This document shows, in pieces, positions 9,032 through 18,242 of a stretch of 24,514 nucleotides of DNA; position 1 is the first letter of the stretch; each line of letters starts with the position of its first letter. This stretch comes from Willaertia magna. Its lineage: Eukaryota > Heterolobosea > Eutetramitea > Acrasida > Naegleriidae. The position numbers were made by a program, and so were the translations under genes. Under the pieces are notes generated by a model. That model worked only from the letters and a program-made list of their open reading frames with translations, ran no database searches and was not told where the DNA came from. Location: assembly GCA_902984215.1 (NCBI GenBank), contig CADWAF010003482.1:1-24514 (forward strand), in the 5' to 3' direction.

Positions 9032-10504
9032 ATGTTAAACGGAGATTCCACCACCAACAATAATAATGGTGTACAACAAGCCAACAAAGATAATAAACAA
9101 AATAAGGATGGAAAGAGAGTTAATCAAGCAAAATATAGAAAAGGTAATGCTATTGAAGTTGAACCAGTAGCAGGAACAAGAGATTTCCTTCCAGATGAAA
9201 TGAGAGAAAGAGAATGGTTATTTTCATTCTTCCATCAAATAAGTAAATTATTCGGTTTTGAACCATATGATGCACCAATCCTAGAAATGGAAGAATTATA
9301 TTCCAGAAAGGGTGGAGAAGAAATTAAAGATCAAATGTATAATTTTGTTGATAAAAGTGAATTACCAGTTGCTTTAAGACCTGAAATGACACCTTCTTTA
9401 GCTAGAATGATCTTAAAGAGTAGAAAAACATTAAAATTCCCTTTAAAATGGTATAGTATTCCACAATGTTGGAGATATGAAACTACAACTAGAGGTAGAA
9501 AAAGAGAACATTATCAATGGAATTGTGATATATGGGGAGTTGAAGAAGTTACTGGAGAATGTGAATTATTAGCAGCAATTGTTACTTTCTTTAAAAAAGT
9601 TGGTTTAACTTCAGATATTGTTACTATTAAATTTAGTTCACGTGAAATTTTAGAAAATGTTTTAAAGATTGAGTTTGGTTTAACTTTAGATGATGAACAA
9701 TTTAAAGAAACTTGTATTCAAGTAGATAAGATTGATAAATATGAACCAGAGGAAGTTAAAAAGATGTTAATTGAGAAAGTTCCTATAATTCCAGAGGATG
9801 TTGCATTAAAATTAATTTCTTTAATGAATTTTAAGAAAAATAGTAAAACTGAATTAAAAGGATTAGATGCATTATATACATTTAAATCTTTATTAACAAA
9901 TGAAGAATTTAAACAAAGTAAAGTATTTAAGAATATTGAACAAATATATCAAATTGCAGGAAAGGATGGTTATGATATTGCTGATTGGCTTGAATTTGAT
10001 CCAAGTATTGTTCGTGGTTTATCTTATTATACAGGTGTTGTATTTGAAGCATTTGCAAAGATTCGTGATCTTCAACGTGCTATTTGTGGTGGTGGTAGAT
10101 ATGATAAGATTTTAGGTATTTATGGTGTTAAAGAACAAATTCCTGCATGTGGTTTTGGTTTTGGTGATTGTGTGATTATTGAAGTTTTACGTGAATTAGA
10201 TTTAATTCCAAAATATGTACGTGAACAACGTGTTAATGATTATATTATTCCATTTGATGCTTCATTTAGACCTGTTGCTGCAAAGATTTGTATGATTTTA
10301 AGAGAAAAGGGTAGAATTTGTGATGTTTATATGAAAAATCCAAAGAAGATTGGTGCTGCATATGAATATGCTGATAAGATTGGTGCCGAAAGAGCAATTT
10401 TAATTGCACCTGATGAGTGGAAAGAGAAGAAAGTTAAAATTAAGAATTTAAGAGAAACCGATGAATCAAAGAAGGAAGTTACCATTTCTTTTGAAGAGCT
10501 TTAA
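9032..10504 (+). CDS. Histidyl-tRNA synthetase, plant-organelle/bacterial-like type
   Basis: The enzyme charges tRNA-His with histidine using ATP. The 490-aa sequence has class II synthetase signatures: GTRDFLPDEM near residue 50, RPEMTPSLAR near 110, motif 2 around Arg148 (QCWRYE, then TRGRKREHYQWNCDIWG), the histidine-specific block VRGLSYYTG at 327-335 and GGGRYD at 353-358. A C-terminal anticodon-binding domain follows. Overall wording, especially motif 2 and GFGFGD after GGGRYD, is closest from memory to the organellar HisRS of plants rather than to animal cytosolic HisRS. The first ~40 residues are Asn/Gln/Lys-rich and hydrophilic, with no clear mitochondrial presequence and no WHEP domain. 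The start has an AAAA-ATG context. The next gene starts 84 bp downstream on the same strand. Confidence 0.95.
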   Translation: MLNGDSTTNNNNGVQQANKDNKQNKDGKRVNQAKYRKGNAIEVEPVAGTRDFLPDEMREREWLFSFFHQISKLFGFEPYDAPILEMEELYSRKGGEEIKDQMYNFVDKSELPVALRPEMTPSLARMILKSRKTLKFPLKWYSIPQCWRYETTTRGRKREHYQWNCDIWGVEEVTGECELLAAIVTFFKKVGLTSDIVTIKFSSREILENVLKIEFGLTLDDEQFKETCIQVDKIDKYEPEEVKKMLIEKVPIIPEDVALKLISLMNFKKNSKTELKGLDALYTFKSLLTNEEFKQSKVFKNIEQIYQIAGKDGYDIADWLEFDPSIVRGLSYYTGVVFEAFAKIRDLQRAICGGGRYDKILGIYGVKEQIPACGFGFGDCVIIEVLRELDLIPKYVREQRVNDYIIPFDASFRPVAAKICMILREKGRICDVYMKNPKKIGAAYEYADKIGAERAILIAPDEWKEKKVKIKNLRETDESKKEVTISFEEL

Positions 10505-10588
10505 ATTCTTTCTTTCAGTTTCATTAGAAATAATTGACAATAAGATGATTAAAGATTTAAAAATTAATAATAAAATCAATTTTAAAAA

Positions 10589-11851
10589 ATGTTTAAGCTA
10601 ATCGGAAAGTGTTCTTTTGTTGTTGGTAAGAAGAATATGATTGTTGCTAGTTCAATAGTTAGACACTTTAGTTCTTCTTTATTGGTCAATAATAAAGAGA
10701 GTAACAATCAAGTATTTAATGTTTTTATGTTTACCGGTCAAGGAAGTCAACATTCGGGAATGTTTAAAGACTTTACGTTTCATCCTTTTATGAAAGCAAA
10801 ACCTTTAGAAAACATCTTATTTCATAACAATCATAGTTTTTTACTTGAACAAGATGATGAAATAATTAAACAATGTTTTAATAATTTTAATTTTCCAAGT
10901 TTATCTAACATTCCAAACATTGAAAATCCACCTACAAGTATTGCACAACCAATTATTTTACTTCAATCAATGATTTTATTTGATACTTTACAAAAAAAGT
11001 TACAAAAAAAAGGTGACATTTTGGAAAACAATAATTTATTTTGTATGTTAGGACATTCTCTTGGAGAATTTACAGCATTATGTGCTTCAGGTGCACTAAC
11101 AATAGATGAGGCATTACAATTAGTTCACATTCGTGGAAAATCTATGGAAAATCAATTTACAAATAAAAAAGATGAAGAAAGAATGTCAATGAAAGCAATT
11201 ATTAATACTCCAACCAATCTAATGAATGATATTGAACAATGGATACTAAACAATGAATGCAATAATAATAATAACGAAGAAGAAGAAAGTTTTACTCTAT
11301 TTTGTGATATTGCAAATATTAATACACCACAACAAGTTGTTTTAAGTGGTGATTCAAAAGATATTGAAAAACAAATTAATTTTTGGCAAGAAAAATATAA
11401 ATGTAAATTAAGAACTATTCCATTAAATGTTCATTTACCTTTTCATTCAAAATATATGAGAAATGTAGCTAATGATATTGAAAATGTTTATAAAACAATA
11501 TTTAATGTAGATAGTGTTGTTGATGGTAGAAAATTAAATTATCCAATAGTTTCAAATGTAAATGGAAAGATGACAATTGATTTAAATGAAATGATTAATA
11601 ATTCAATTATTCAAGTTTATAAACCAGTTCTTTGGAATATTTCCATTAAAAATATTTACAACAAAGTAGTTGAAATTATAAAAGAAAAGGAGACCAATAA
11701 TGCTATTTTAAGGTTTATTGAAATTGGGCCACAAAAAAAGTTAGAACCAATGATTAGTAAATGTTTGGCCAACAGTAATAATTTAAAAGAAAATATTAAA
11801 GTGGAAAGTAAAGCAATTACCAGCATGACAGATTTATTGCAATTTGAATAA
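10589..11851 (+). CDS. MCAT: Mitochondrial malonyl-CoA:ACP transacylase (FabD/MCAT)
   Basis: This enzyme moves malonyl groups from CoA to acyl carrier protein for type II (mitochondrial) fatty acid synthesis, which supplies octanoate for lipoate. The 420-aa protein has the family's oxyanion-side motif GQGSQ at 50-54, the nucleophile elbow GHSLGEF with Ser157, the malonate-binding Arg182 (HIRGKSM) and the catalytic His286 (LPFHS). The N-terminus is basic and hydroxylated with no acidic residue for more than 30 residues (SSIVRHFSSSLL), a good mitochondrial presequence. It is somewhat longer than bacterial FabD because of the presequence and Asn/Glu-rich insertions, for example near 222-234. The 3' end converges on the beta-helix membrane-protein gene with only 44 bp between stop codons. 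Confidence 0.95.
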   Translation: MFKLIGKCSFVVGKKNMIVASSIVRHFSSSLLVNNKESNNQVFNVFMFTGQGSQHSGMFKDFTFHPFMKAKPLENILFHNNHSFLLEQDDEIIKQCFNNFNFPSLSNIPNIENPPTSIAQPIILLQSMILFDTLQKKLQKKGDILENNNLFCMLGHSLGEFTALCASGALTIDEALQLVHIRGKSMENQFTNKKDEERMSMKAIINTPTNLMNDIEQWILNNECNNNNNEEEESFTLFCDIANINTPQQVVLSGDSKDIEKQINFWQEKYKCKLRTIPLNVHLPFHSKYMRNVANDIENVYKTIFNVDSVVDGRKLNYPIVSNVNGKMTIDLNEMINNSIIQVYKPVLWNISIKNIYNKVVEIIKEKETNNAILRFIEIGPQKKLEPMISKCLANSNNLKENIKVESKAITSMTDLLQFE

Positions 11852-11895
11852 TTTATTTACAATAATTTTTACAATTTAAATTGAAATATAAAAAA

Positions 11896-14640
11896 TTATT
11901 GTTTATCATTTTTATTACCATTTACAAACCATTTATAAATATGGAATCTTTCAAATTCTCTATTCTTTAAATGGGAATGTAAAATATTAGCAATTCTAAT
12001 ACAATCAGCACCAACAACCATAAATAAAATATAAACAATATTTGAATCTGTATGTTCAGCACATACCAAATGCATAATATCGTAAACTAAATGAGTAAAA
12101 CTTAAATAAATAGCAAAACTATTACAAATAATGTTAAATTGATGAAGATTAATAATACCTAATCCAGCTCCAAATAAACCAACACAAATGGCTAGTAAAC
12201 TGACAAAATTTTTAGTGATAATTGCAATTATCATTAAAACTATTTCATAAACTAATTGTGTGATATGTAATAAAACGTGGATGACATGCATATCTTTGAT
12301 GTGACGGAAACATCTGACAGAACAGAAAGCGTGTAATAATTTTACATAGCCATGTAATACTTTTTCTAAAATATGATCTTGTTCTGTTTTTGATAAATAA
12401 TGTTCTGAAATTTCTATTAAAGTGTTAAAAGGAAGTGTCAATTCAAATGAGTTTACAATACTTGTCATTCTAAAAGGAATTATCCATAATGGTAAAACGT
12501 ATAAGATACAATAAATAGTTAAATCATTCCAACTATGAAATTCTCTTTCTTCACATTCTTCTTCCATTGTCGCACTAATAAGATGTCTTAAGGAAAAGTA
12601 CATTGATGAAATTGACGCTAACACAGCAAGGAAACAAGTAATACAGTAAAACGCGTTAATAATTCTATTTCCTCTTGGTAAAATAAATACTAATGCTATT
12701 GATAGTATTACTATAACAGAAGGGACATATAATAATAAATAATCTGCCTTTGTAACGATAGCAATACCATGTCCAGTTAATAAAGTTGACAATAAAACAA
12801 TTATGATACAAATAAATTCAACAAATAATAACCAAAATTTAGAAAATGAAGATCTATAGGCAATTCTAGTATATTTACGTTCAGTTGGTATTATATCAAA
12901 TTGTTGAGTTTGATATTTGGTATAATCTTCTTCATCTGGGTAATTGTATAACTTTTTAATTCTTTTCCAAAGTGTTGGCTTTTCAGTGATTTCAGTATTA
13001 ACACTGTCAACTAAGGCAACATCTTGTTGAACTAAAGGATTTGTTTCACTTTCAGTGTTATTGTCAGTAGTACTAACATTAAGTTGTTGTTCAATCTTAC
13101 GTTTCTTCCTTAAGGCATGAAATCTTCTCCAAACAGAACCAAAAACATTAATGAAAACATATAAAAATCCTAATCCAATAGTAACTGATAATGAAATAAT
13201 GGATGAAAGTAATTCTATATTTGCACATTCATAAATTTCTCTATTATTATTAATTCTTCCGTCAACTAAAAATTCACAAGTATCCTTTCCACTTTTGTAA
13301 CATTCTAATAAAGTTGTTGGTTGATCACATGAAATTGTACTATTATTTATTTCAACTGTTCCTTTTGTTAATTGAATAAGTGCTTCCTTAAAGATATTAT
13401 TTGTGATAATTGTGTTATTAATAATAAATTCACAATAACTTTTTAGTTCAAAAAGAGGCGCGGTAAAAATATTATCTTTTATAATCACGTTATTTAATTC
13501 ATACTTTTTGCTTTTATAAGAATTATAATCATCAATTAAATAAAAAGTAGAGGCTGTATTATTTCTAATAATCGTGTTTGACATTTCAAACTTTGATTTA
13601 ACATAAATCTTAAATAAATAAAAATTAATATTTATGTTTTCAAAAATAGAACTATCAATACTGACATCATTGTTAGTATTCAAAAAACCGTCGACGTTTG
13701 AATATTCACTTGTAAAAGTAGAATTTGAAATCTCTAATTTACCACCACCATAAATGTAAATACCTTTTGTATTATAAAATAAAGAATTTGAAATTGTAAT
13801 CTGAGATTCATATGAAGATTGAGAATTAATAATTCTGTAGTTAATATTCGAAATAAAACCATTATTTAAAACTATTGAACTATATGTATTGCCAATAATT
13901 TTAAATAAATTATTTGTGACGTTAATTACTTTAAGATTATCAATTATAATATTGGAAGAACGTAATGAAAATACATCACAATCAGTATTTTGAATAATTA
14001 CATTTTGTAAAGTCAAGGTTGTATCTCTTATATTAATTATTCCATTGTCATTTGGCAAACATCTACATCCATCAATCAAAGTATTTGAAATTAATGGTTT
14101 GGCATCACCATATATAACCGTACCAATACCACCTCTATAGTTATTAATAAACTGAACTGAATCAATAGTTGGTGAAGCATTGTAACTAAATCCAACGCCA
14201 ACAAGAAAAGTAAGATTTCTTACAATTGTTTTTCTTGAAACTCCAAATTGAAAAACTAAAAAAACATTAATGTTAACTTCTTCTTTATCATCAATACCTT
14301 CTATTATTACATCTTTATAAACAGATAAAAAGGTAGAAGAATCGTTATAAATTCCTTTACTTATTTTAATTATTGGAAATGAAGAATCTGGAAGAAAACG
14401 AGCAATAGATAACGCACATTTCAGTGTTTCACACGGGTTTACATATAATTCTGTATTCCCACATTGACAATCATAATCCTTAGTATAATTATCAAATCCA
14501 TTATTAACGTCTAATAAAATTGTTACTTCTTTTTGGTTCAAAACTTTCGATTTGTGTGGAATAGAAAATACGGAACTAATGAAATTATGTGAAAATGAAA
14601 GGATAATGGTTGTTATCAAAAGTGTCAGTAATCCCTTCAT
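11896..14640 (-). CDS. 914-aa beta-helix ectodomain protein with about nine membrane segments
   Basis: A hydrophobic signal peptide (about 1-26) is followed by a Cys-containing segment (about 57-75: CQCGN, CETLKCA) and roughly 350 residues of repeating hydrophobic-Asn/Ser strands (patterns such as ISNSTF, LNNVIIKDN, INNTIITNN) with many N-glycosylation sequons. That is the pattern of a right-handed parallel beta-helix (pectin-lyase-like fold). Membrane segments follow at about 476-500, 602-624, 633-654, 660-686, 704-722, 786-808, 810-830, 836-858 and 868-886. Segments one and two are separated by a ~100-residue polar loop carrying RKKRK. The short tail is hydrophilic. I infer a surface receptor- or adhesion-like protein. 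No known receptor-family motif is recognised and the beta-helix shows no lyase site I can identify. A 53-bp dyad lies 113 bp upstream of its start. Confidence 0.85.
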   Translation of the reverse strand: MKGLLTLLITTIILSFSHNFISSVFSIPHKSKVLNQKEVTILLDVNNGFDNYTKDYDCQCGNTELYVNPCETLKCALSIARFLPDSSFPIIKISKGIYNDSSTFLSVYKDVIIEGIDDKEEVNINVFLVFQFGVSRKTIVRNLTFLVGVGFSYNASPTIDSVQFINNYRGGIGTVIYGDAKPLISNTLIDGCRCLPNDNGIINIRDTTLTLQNVIIQNTDCDVFSLRSSNIIIDNLKVINVTNNLFKIIGNTYSSIVLNNGFISNINYRIINSQSSYESQITISNSLFYNTKGIYIYGGGKLEISNSTFTSEYSNVDGFLNTNNDVSIDSSIFENININFYLFKIYVKSKFEMSNTIIRNNTASTFYLIDDYNSYKSKKYELNNVIIKDNIFTAPLFELKSYCEFIINNTIITNNIFKEALIQLTKGTVEINNSTISCDQPTTLLECYKSGKDTCEFLVDGRINNNREIYECANIELLSSIISLSVTIGLGFLYVFINVFGSVWRRFHALRKKRKIEQQLNVSTTDNNTESETNPLVQQDVALVDSVNTEITEKPTLWKRIKKLYNYPDEEDYTKYQTQQFDIIPTERKYTRIAYRSSFSKFWLLFVEFICIIIVLLSTLLTGHGIAIVTKADYLLLYVPSVIVILSIALVFILPRGNRIINAFYCITCFLAVLASISSMYFSLRHLISATMEEECEEREFHSWNDLTIYCILYVLPLWIIPFRMTSIVNSFELTLPFNTLIEISEHYLSKTEQDHILEKVLHGYVKLLHAFCSVRCFRHIKDMHVIHVLLHITQLVYEIVLMIIAIITKNFVSLLAICVGLFGAGLGIINLHQFNIICNSFAIYLSFTHLVYDIMHLVCAEHTDSNIVYILFMVVGADCIRIANILHSHLKNREFERFHIYKWFVNGNKNDKQ

Positions 14641-14752
14641 TTTGAAACGTTTCTATTTTTTTAACCTTGTCCTGAAATTTTCCATTTACATTTCAATTGG
14701 AAGGTCTTCGTAGGTTTAATGGAAGATTGCTAGAACTAGTGTAGCACTGAAG

Positions 14753-14805
14753 TTGAATGTAATTTATTACTGTTTAAATCATGATTTAAATGCAATTACA
14801 TTCAA
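14753..14805. promoter_or_regulatory. 53-bp composite dyad between TBCK and the beta-helix gene
   Basis: Outer arms TTGAATGTAATT (14753-14764) and AATTACATTCAA (14794-14805) are exact reverse complements. Nested between them is a perfect 18-bp palindrome TTTAAATCATGATTTAAA (14773-14790). The left spacer is 8 nt and the right spacer 3 nt. It lies 32 bp beyond the TBCK stop codon and 113 bp upstream of the beta-helix gene's ATG, both on the minus strand, so it could act as a promoter operator-like site or as a structure in the TBCK 3' region. Confidence 0.6.
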
Positions 14806-14837
14806 AAAGTAATAAAATTTGAAATGCAATTGATAAA

Positions 14838-17800
14838 TTATTTTACCATCATTACACATATATATGGTACATGTTCTAATAATAAATAATGTTCAATTCT
14901 ATTTAATCTTTTTAAACAATTATCATTCCCAATTATTACAATTGGTAAACCACGTTTATATTGTAAAGTTGTTACTAATGGTTCTAAACATTTCTCAAAT
15001 AAAGTATCTTCATTTTCTTCTTTCTTTTCCCCTCCTTGTTGTTCGTTTTCTATTTTATTACTAGTATCTTCTTCTTTTTCTAAAAAGGATAAAATATGAA
15101 ATGCACAATTTTCATGATCTTTGTCAAATTCAATTTTATCTCTTATATCAATAACAAATGATTTTGAAGAAAAAGTATTTGTAAAATGTAATCTATCAAT
15201 TCTAGGGTAAATACACTTATTATTGTATTCTTCAATAGTCATCATTAACCTATCATAATTATCTTCATTGTCATCGTGATGTGAAGAAAATATATTAAAA
15301 TCAATTATTCCATTGGGTGTCTTTTCAAATAAACGTTTTGCATCATTAATCACTTGTACAATATCAATACCAGATAAATTTTGAAATAAAATCATTATGT
15401 GATTAAAATCAGATTGTAAAATTAATTGTTTCATTTGTCTAATAATTGCAGTAGCTAAAAACAAAGGTAAATCAACCGAACCTAATAAAATTCTATCCCA
15501 TAATTTAAAAATCTTTTCCATTGGTAATGAATGTGCAAATAATGTTAAAAACCAACTAATTGCATATAATTCTGGAGGGAAATGTATATCTCTTAAGTGA
15601 CCTGCTAATTCAGGATCGTGATAACATAAAAGTTTTTGGAATAATGCTAATCTTTCTTCCATCGCTGTTGAATGTATTAAATTTGTAAAAAAATTATTTG
15701 TATATTTGTTTACAATAGATTTTAAACATGCAAATACTTTTGCTTCAAAATTATAATTTAAAATTAATAATGGAGCACATAATGAATCTAATCCTTGCCA
15801 ATAAACTAATCCTTTATCTTTATGATAATAAACCCATACTTCTAATATTCTTTGTAATTTATCTTGTCCAATTTTACAATTTAACAATGGATGATATTGA
15901 TGACATCTAGGTACATCAACTGAAATTTGACGTTTTGTAACAATACTCAATGGATTTTTATCTAATTCTTTTAATAATAATTGATATTCTTTTTCAATCT
16001 CTAAATCATCTTCAATACCTAATAAACATGCCCAAATCTCACCTCTCAAACTTGTTGGAATGTCAATCATTGATTCTTTTAATATTTCATATCTACTATT
16101 CGGATAATTAAATAATAATTTACGAAATAATGTAACTCTCTGTATTTGATATGTCTCATTCCTTTCCTTTTCAGATAATAACCCTTCAAATGTAGACGTT
16201 AAAGTATTATTATTATTATTATTTAATTTATCTTTCTTTTTTCTCTTGCCTATATCTCCAGAGATTTGAATTAATGAAGCATAATGGTTTTTAGATGAAA
16301 CTTTATGGAAGTTATGATTATTTTGTATTTCATTTAATGTTGTAATGGTTGGATAGTATTGTAAACTTTCTTGTAAAAAATTTAATGGAATAAAAGTATA
16401 TTCTGAAATAAAGTTTGTAATTGAACAATTAAATAAATTATTTTCTTTTAAATAAGGTGATTGATATCTAAATATAAATGGTTGTAAATTATATATTTTT
16501 TCGTAAAATAAATCAAATAAATTTTCATTATTTCTTTCAATAATATTTTTCCATTTTAAATATAATTCATTTTCTAATTTTAAATTATTTTTTAAATTTT
16601 CATTATTTAAATTATTTACAATTTCAAAATTTTCATTTACAAAATTTTCTTTCATTTTCTTAAAAGATAAAGGATTTGTTTTTTCTTTTGAAATTATTGT
16701 AAAAAATTCTTGATTAATTATATTTTCTATTGTTGGTCTTTCACTTGGTAAAAAACTTAAACATTGTAAAATTATTTTTCTTAAAGAAATGTGTATTTTT
16801 TGTAATCTTTTCCATCCGTTTTGAAATGCTAAAAAATCACTTTCAGTTAAATCAGTAAACCATTCTTCCTTTTCATTTTCGTGATCTTCATTGTATTGTA
16901 AAGTATTATCATCATTATTGTAATTATCGTATTGTAAAATTTCTTGTTCTTTTAAATGTTGTAAATTTTCTTGTAAAATTTCTTCTTTCCAATCCATATC
17001 ATATTCTTCTTGTTGTAATTTACAATAATTTACAAAATCAATTATTTTTAAATATAAATTCTTAACATCCTCTTCATTATTCATAGTTTCATTATTAAAA
17101 GAAAATATAAATTTACTTCCTAAAATATATTCCAATAAAATTATACCAATTGACCAAATATCACATTGTTCATTAACGTGATGAAAAAATTCATTCTTTT
17201 TCCTTTTCTCTTTTGTTTCATCTTTATTATCTACAGTTTTGTTAATTTCTTCTTGAGTAGTTTCTTCTTCTTCGATATCTTCTTCTTGATTGGTTTCATC
17301 CTTTTCTTCATCATCGTCATCATTGGTAAGTAAATATGAAAGTAATTCTGGAGCTAAATATGGAAGAAATGTTTCATAATCTTTTTTATCTTTTAGTAAA
17401 ATATTTAGATTTTTAAAATAATTAAATATATTACAATGTTTTAGAAAATGAAAATAACATGCATTTCTTAATTTTATATCTTCCTTTAGGAATAAATTAA
17501 GTGAATTTTATATTTTTGTAAATAACTTACACCAAATATACAAATTAAATCAGGACATAAAATACCGTAATTAATATTTAATAATTGTAAATAATAAATT
17601 GCTAAAAATAATTGTGATGAAATTTTGTAAATTCTTTCATCTTTTACACGTTTATTTTCTTTTTTACAATAATTAATTTCCATTTTTAAATTCATTTGAT
17701 TTTCAAAAGAAATTAAAAAAAATGTAAAATAATCATTATTAATTAATGACAATTTTTGTAAAGTTGTATTATTTTTTTGTAAATTTTGTAAAGATATATT

Positions 17801-18061
17801 TGGAAAAATTATATCAATTAAATCACAAAAATAAAAAGAATAATTTTGTAAATTATTTTTAATAAAATTAAATTGTAATTGTAAATTACTAAATATTGAT
17901 TCAATTTCATTAATTGTAAATTCATTATCATTTGGAAATAGAGAAATTGACCTTGCAAAAAACCCTTGAGAAGAAGGTTTATCTAAATTCTTATTGTTCG
18001 TTGTAGCATTGGTTGATGTTTGTTGTTCGGAAGTTTTGAGACGATTTTTGAGAAGATTCAT
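14838..18061 (-). CDS. TBCK: TBCK: pseudokinase-TBC-rhodanese protein, two exons
   Basis: The gene has exon 1 at 18061-17531 (177 codons) and exon 2 at 17483-14838, joined across a 47-bp intron in phase 0, giving 1,058 aa. The N-terminal kinase-like domain lacks a VAIK lysine, HRD and DFG, but retains PYLAPELL and DIWSIGIILLEYILG, so it is a pseudokinase. An acidic insertion separates those two motifs. The TBC domain (about 650-900) has RGEIW, the arginine finger in VDVPR (Arg703) and the glutamine finger in YWQG (Gln740), plus ISWFLTLFAHSLP and KLWDRILLG, closely matching human TBCK. The last ~105 residues are rhodanese-like (VIDIRD...), without an obvious catalytic Cys loop. TBCK is a putative Rab GTPase-activating protein and part of the FERRY early-endosome mRNA complex in animals. 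Human TBCK is 893 aa; the excess here is low-complexity insertions. Confidence 0.9.
17484..17530 (-). other. Spliceosomal intron of TBCK
   Basis: Exon 1 in the TBCK frame ends ...CPDLICIFG, followed directly by GTAAGT at 17530-17525. A run of A/T leads to CCTAAAG ending at 17484, and exon 2 resumes with EDIKLRNACYF in phase 0. The 47-bp length and GTAAGT donor suit an A+T-rich protist intron; the acceptor is AAG rather than the usual TAG or CAG. Splicing restores the kinase-like domain, whereas reading through hits a stop at 17486-17488. Confidence 0.8.
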
Positions 18062-18242
18062 TTTTTTTTTAATTTTTCAAAAAATCAAAAATCAATAATT
18101 AGATTGTTTAATCATAAAGTTAAAATTTAATTAAAACTAATTGTTATACGTTTTGAATTAATTATTTAATATTTAAACACTAAATATTTTAATAACACAA
18201 ATATTTATTTTTAAAAAATTTAAAAAAATTTAAATAAAAAAA
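18062..18242. promoter_or_regulatory. Divergent promoter of TBCK and the Gln/Lys-rich gene
   Basis: The 181 bp between two divergent start codons are A+T-rich, with A- or T-runs abutting both ATGs. No GC-containing motif or long dyad stands out. Assignment as a shared promoter is from gene orientation only. Confidence 0.5.
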
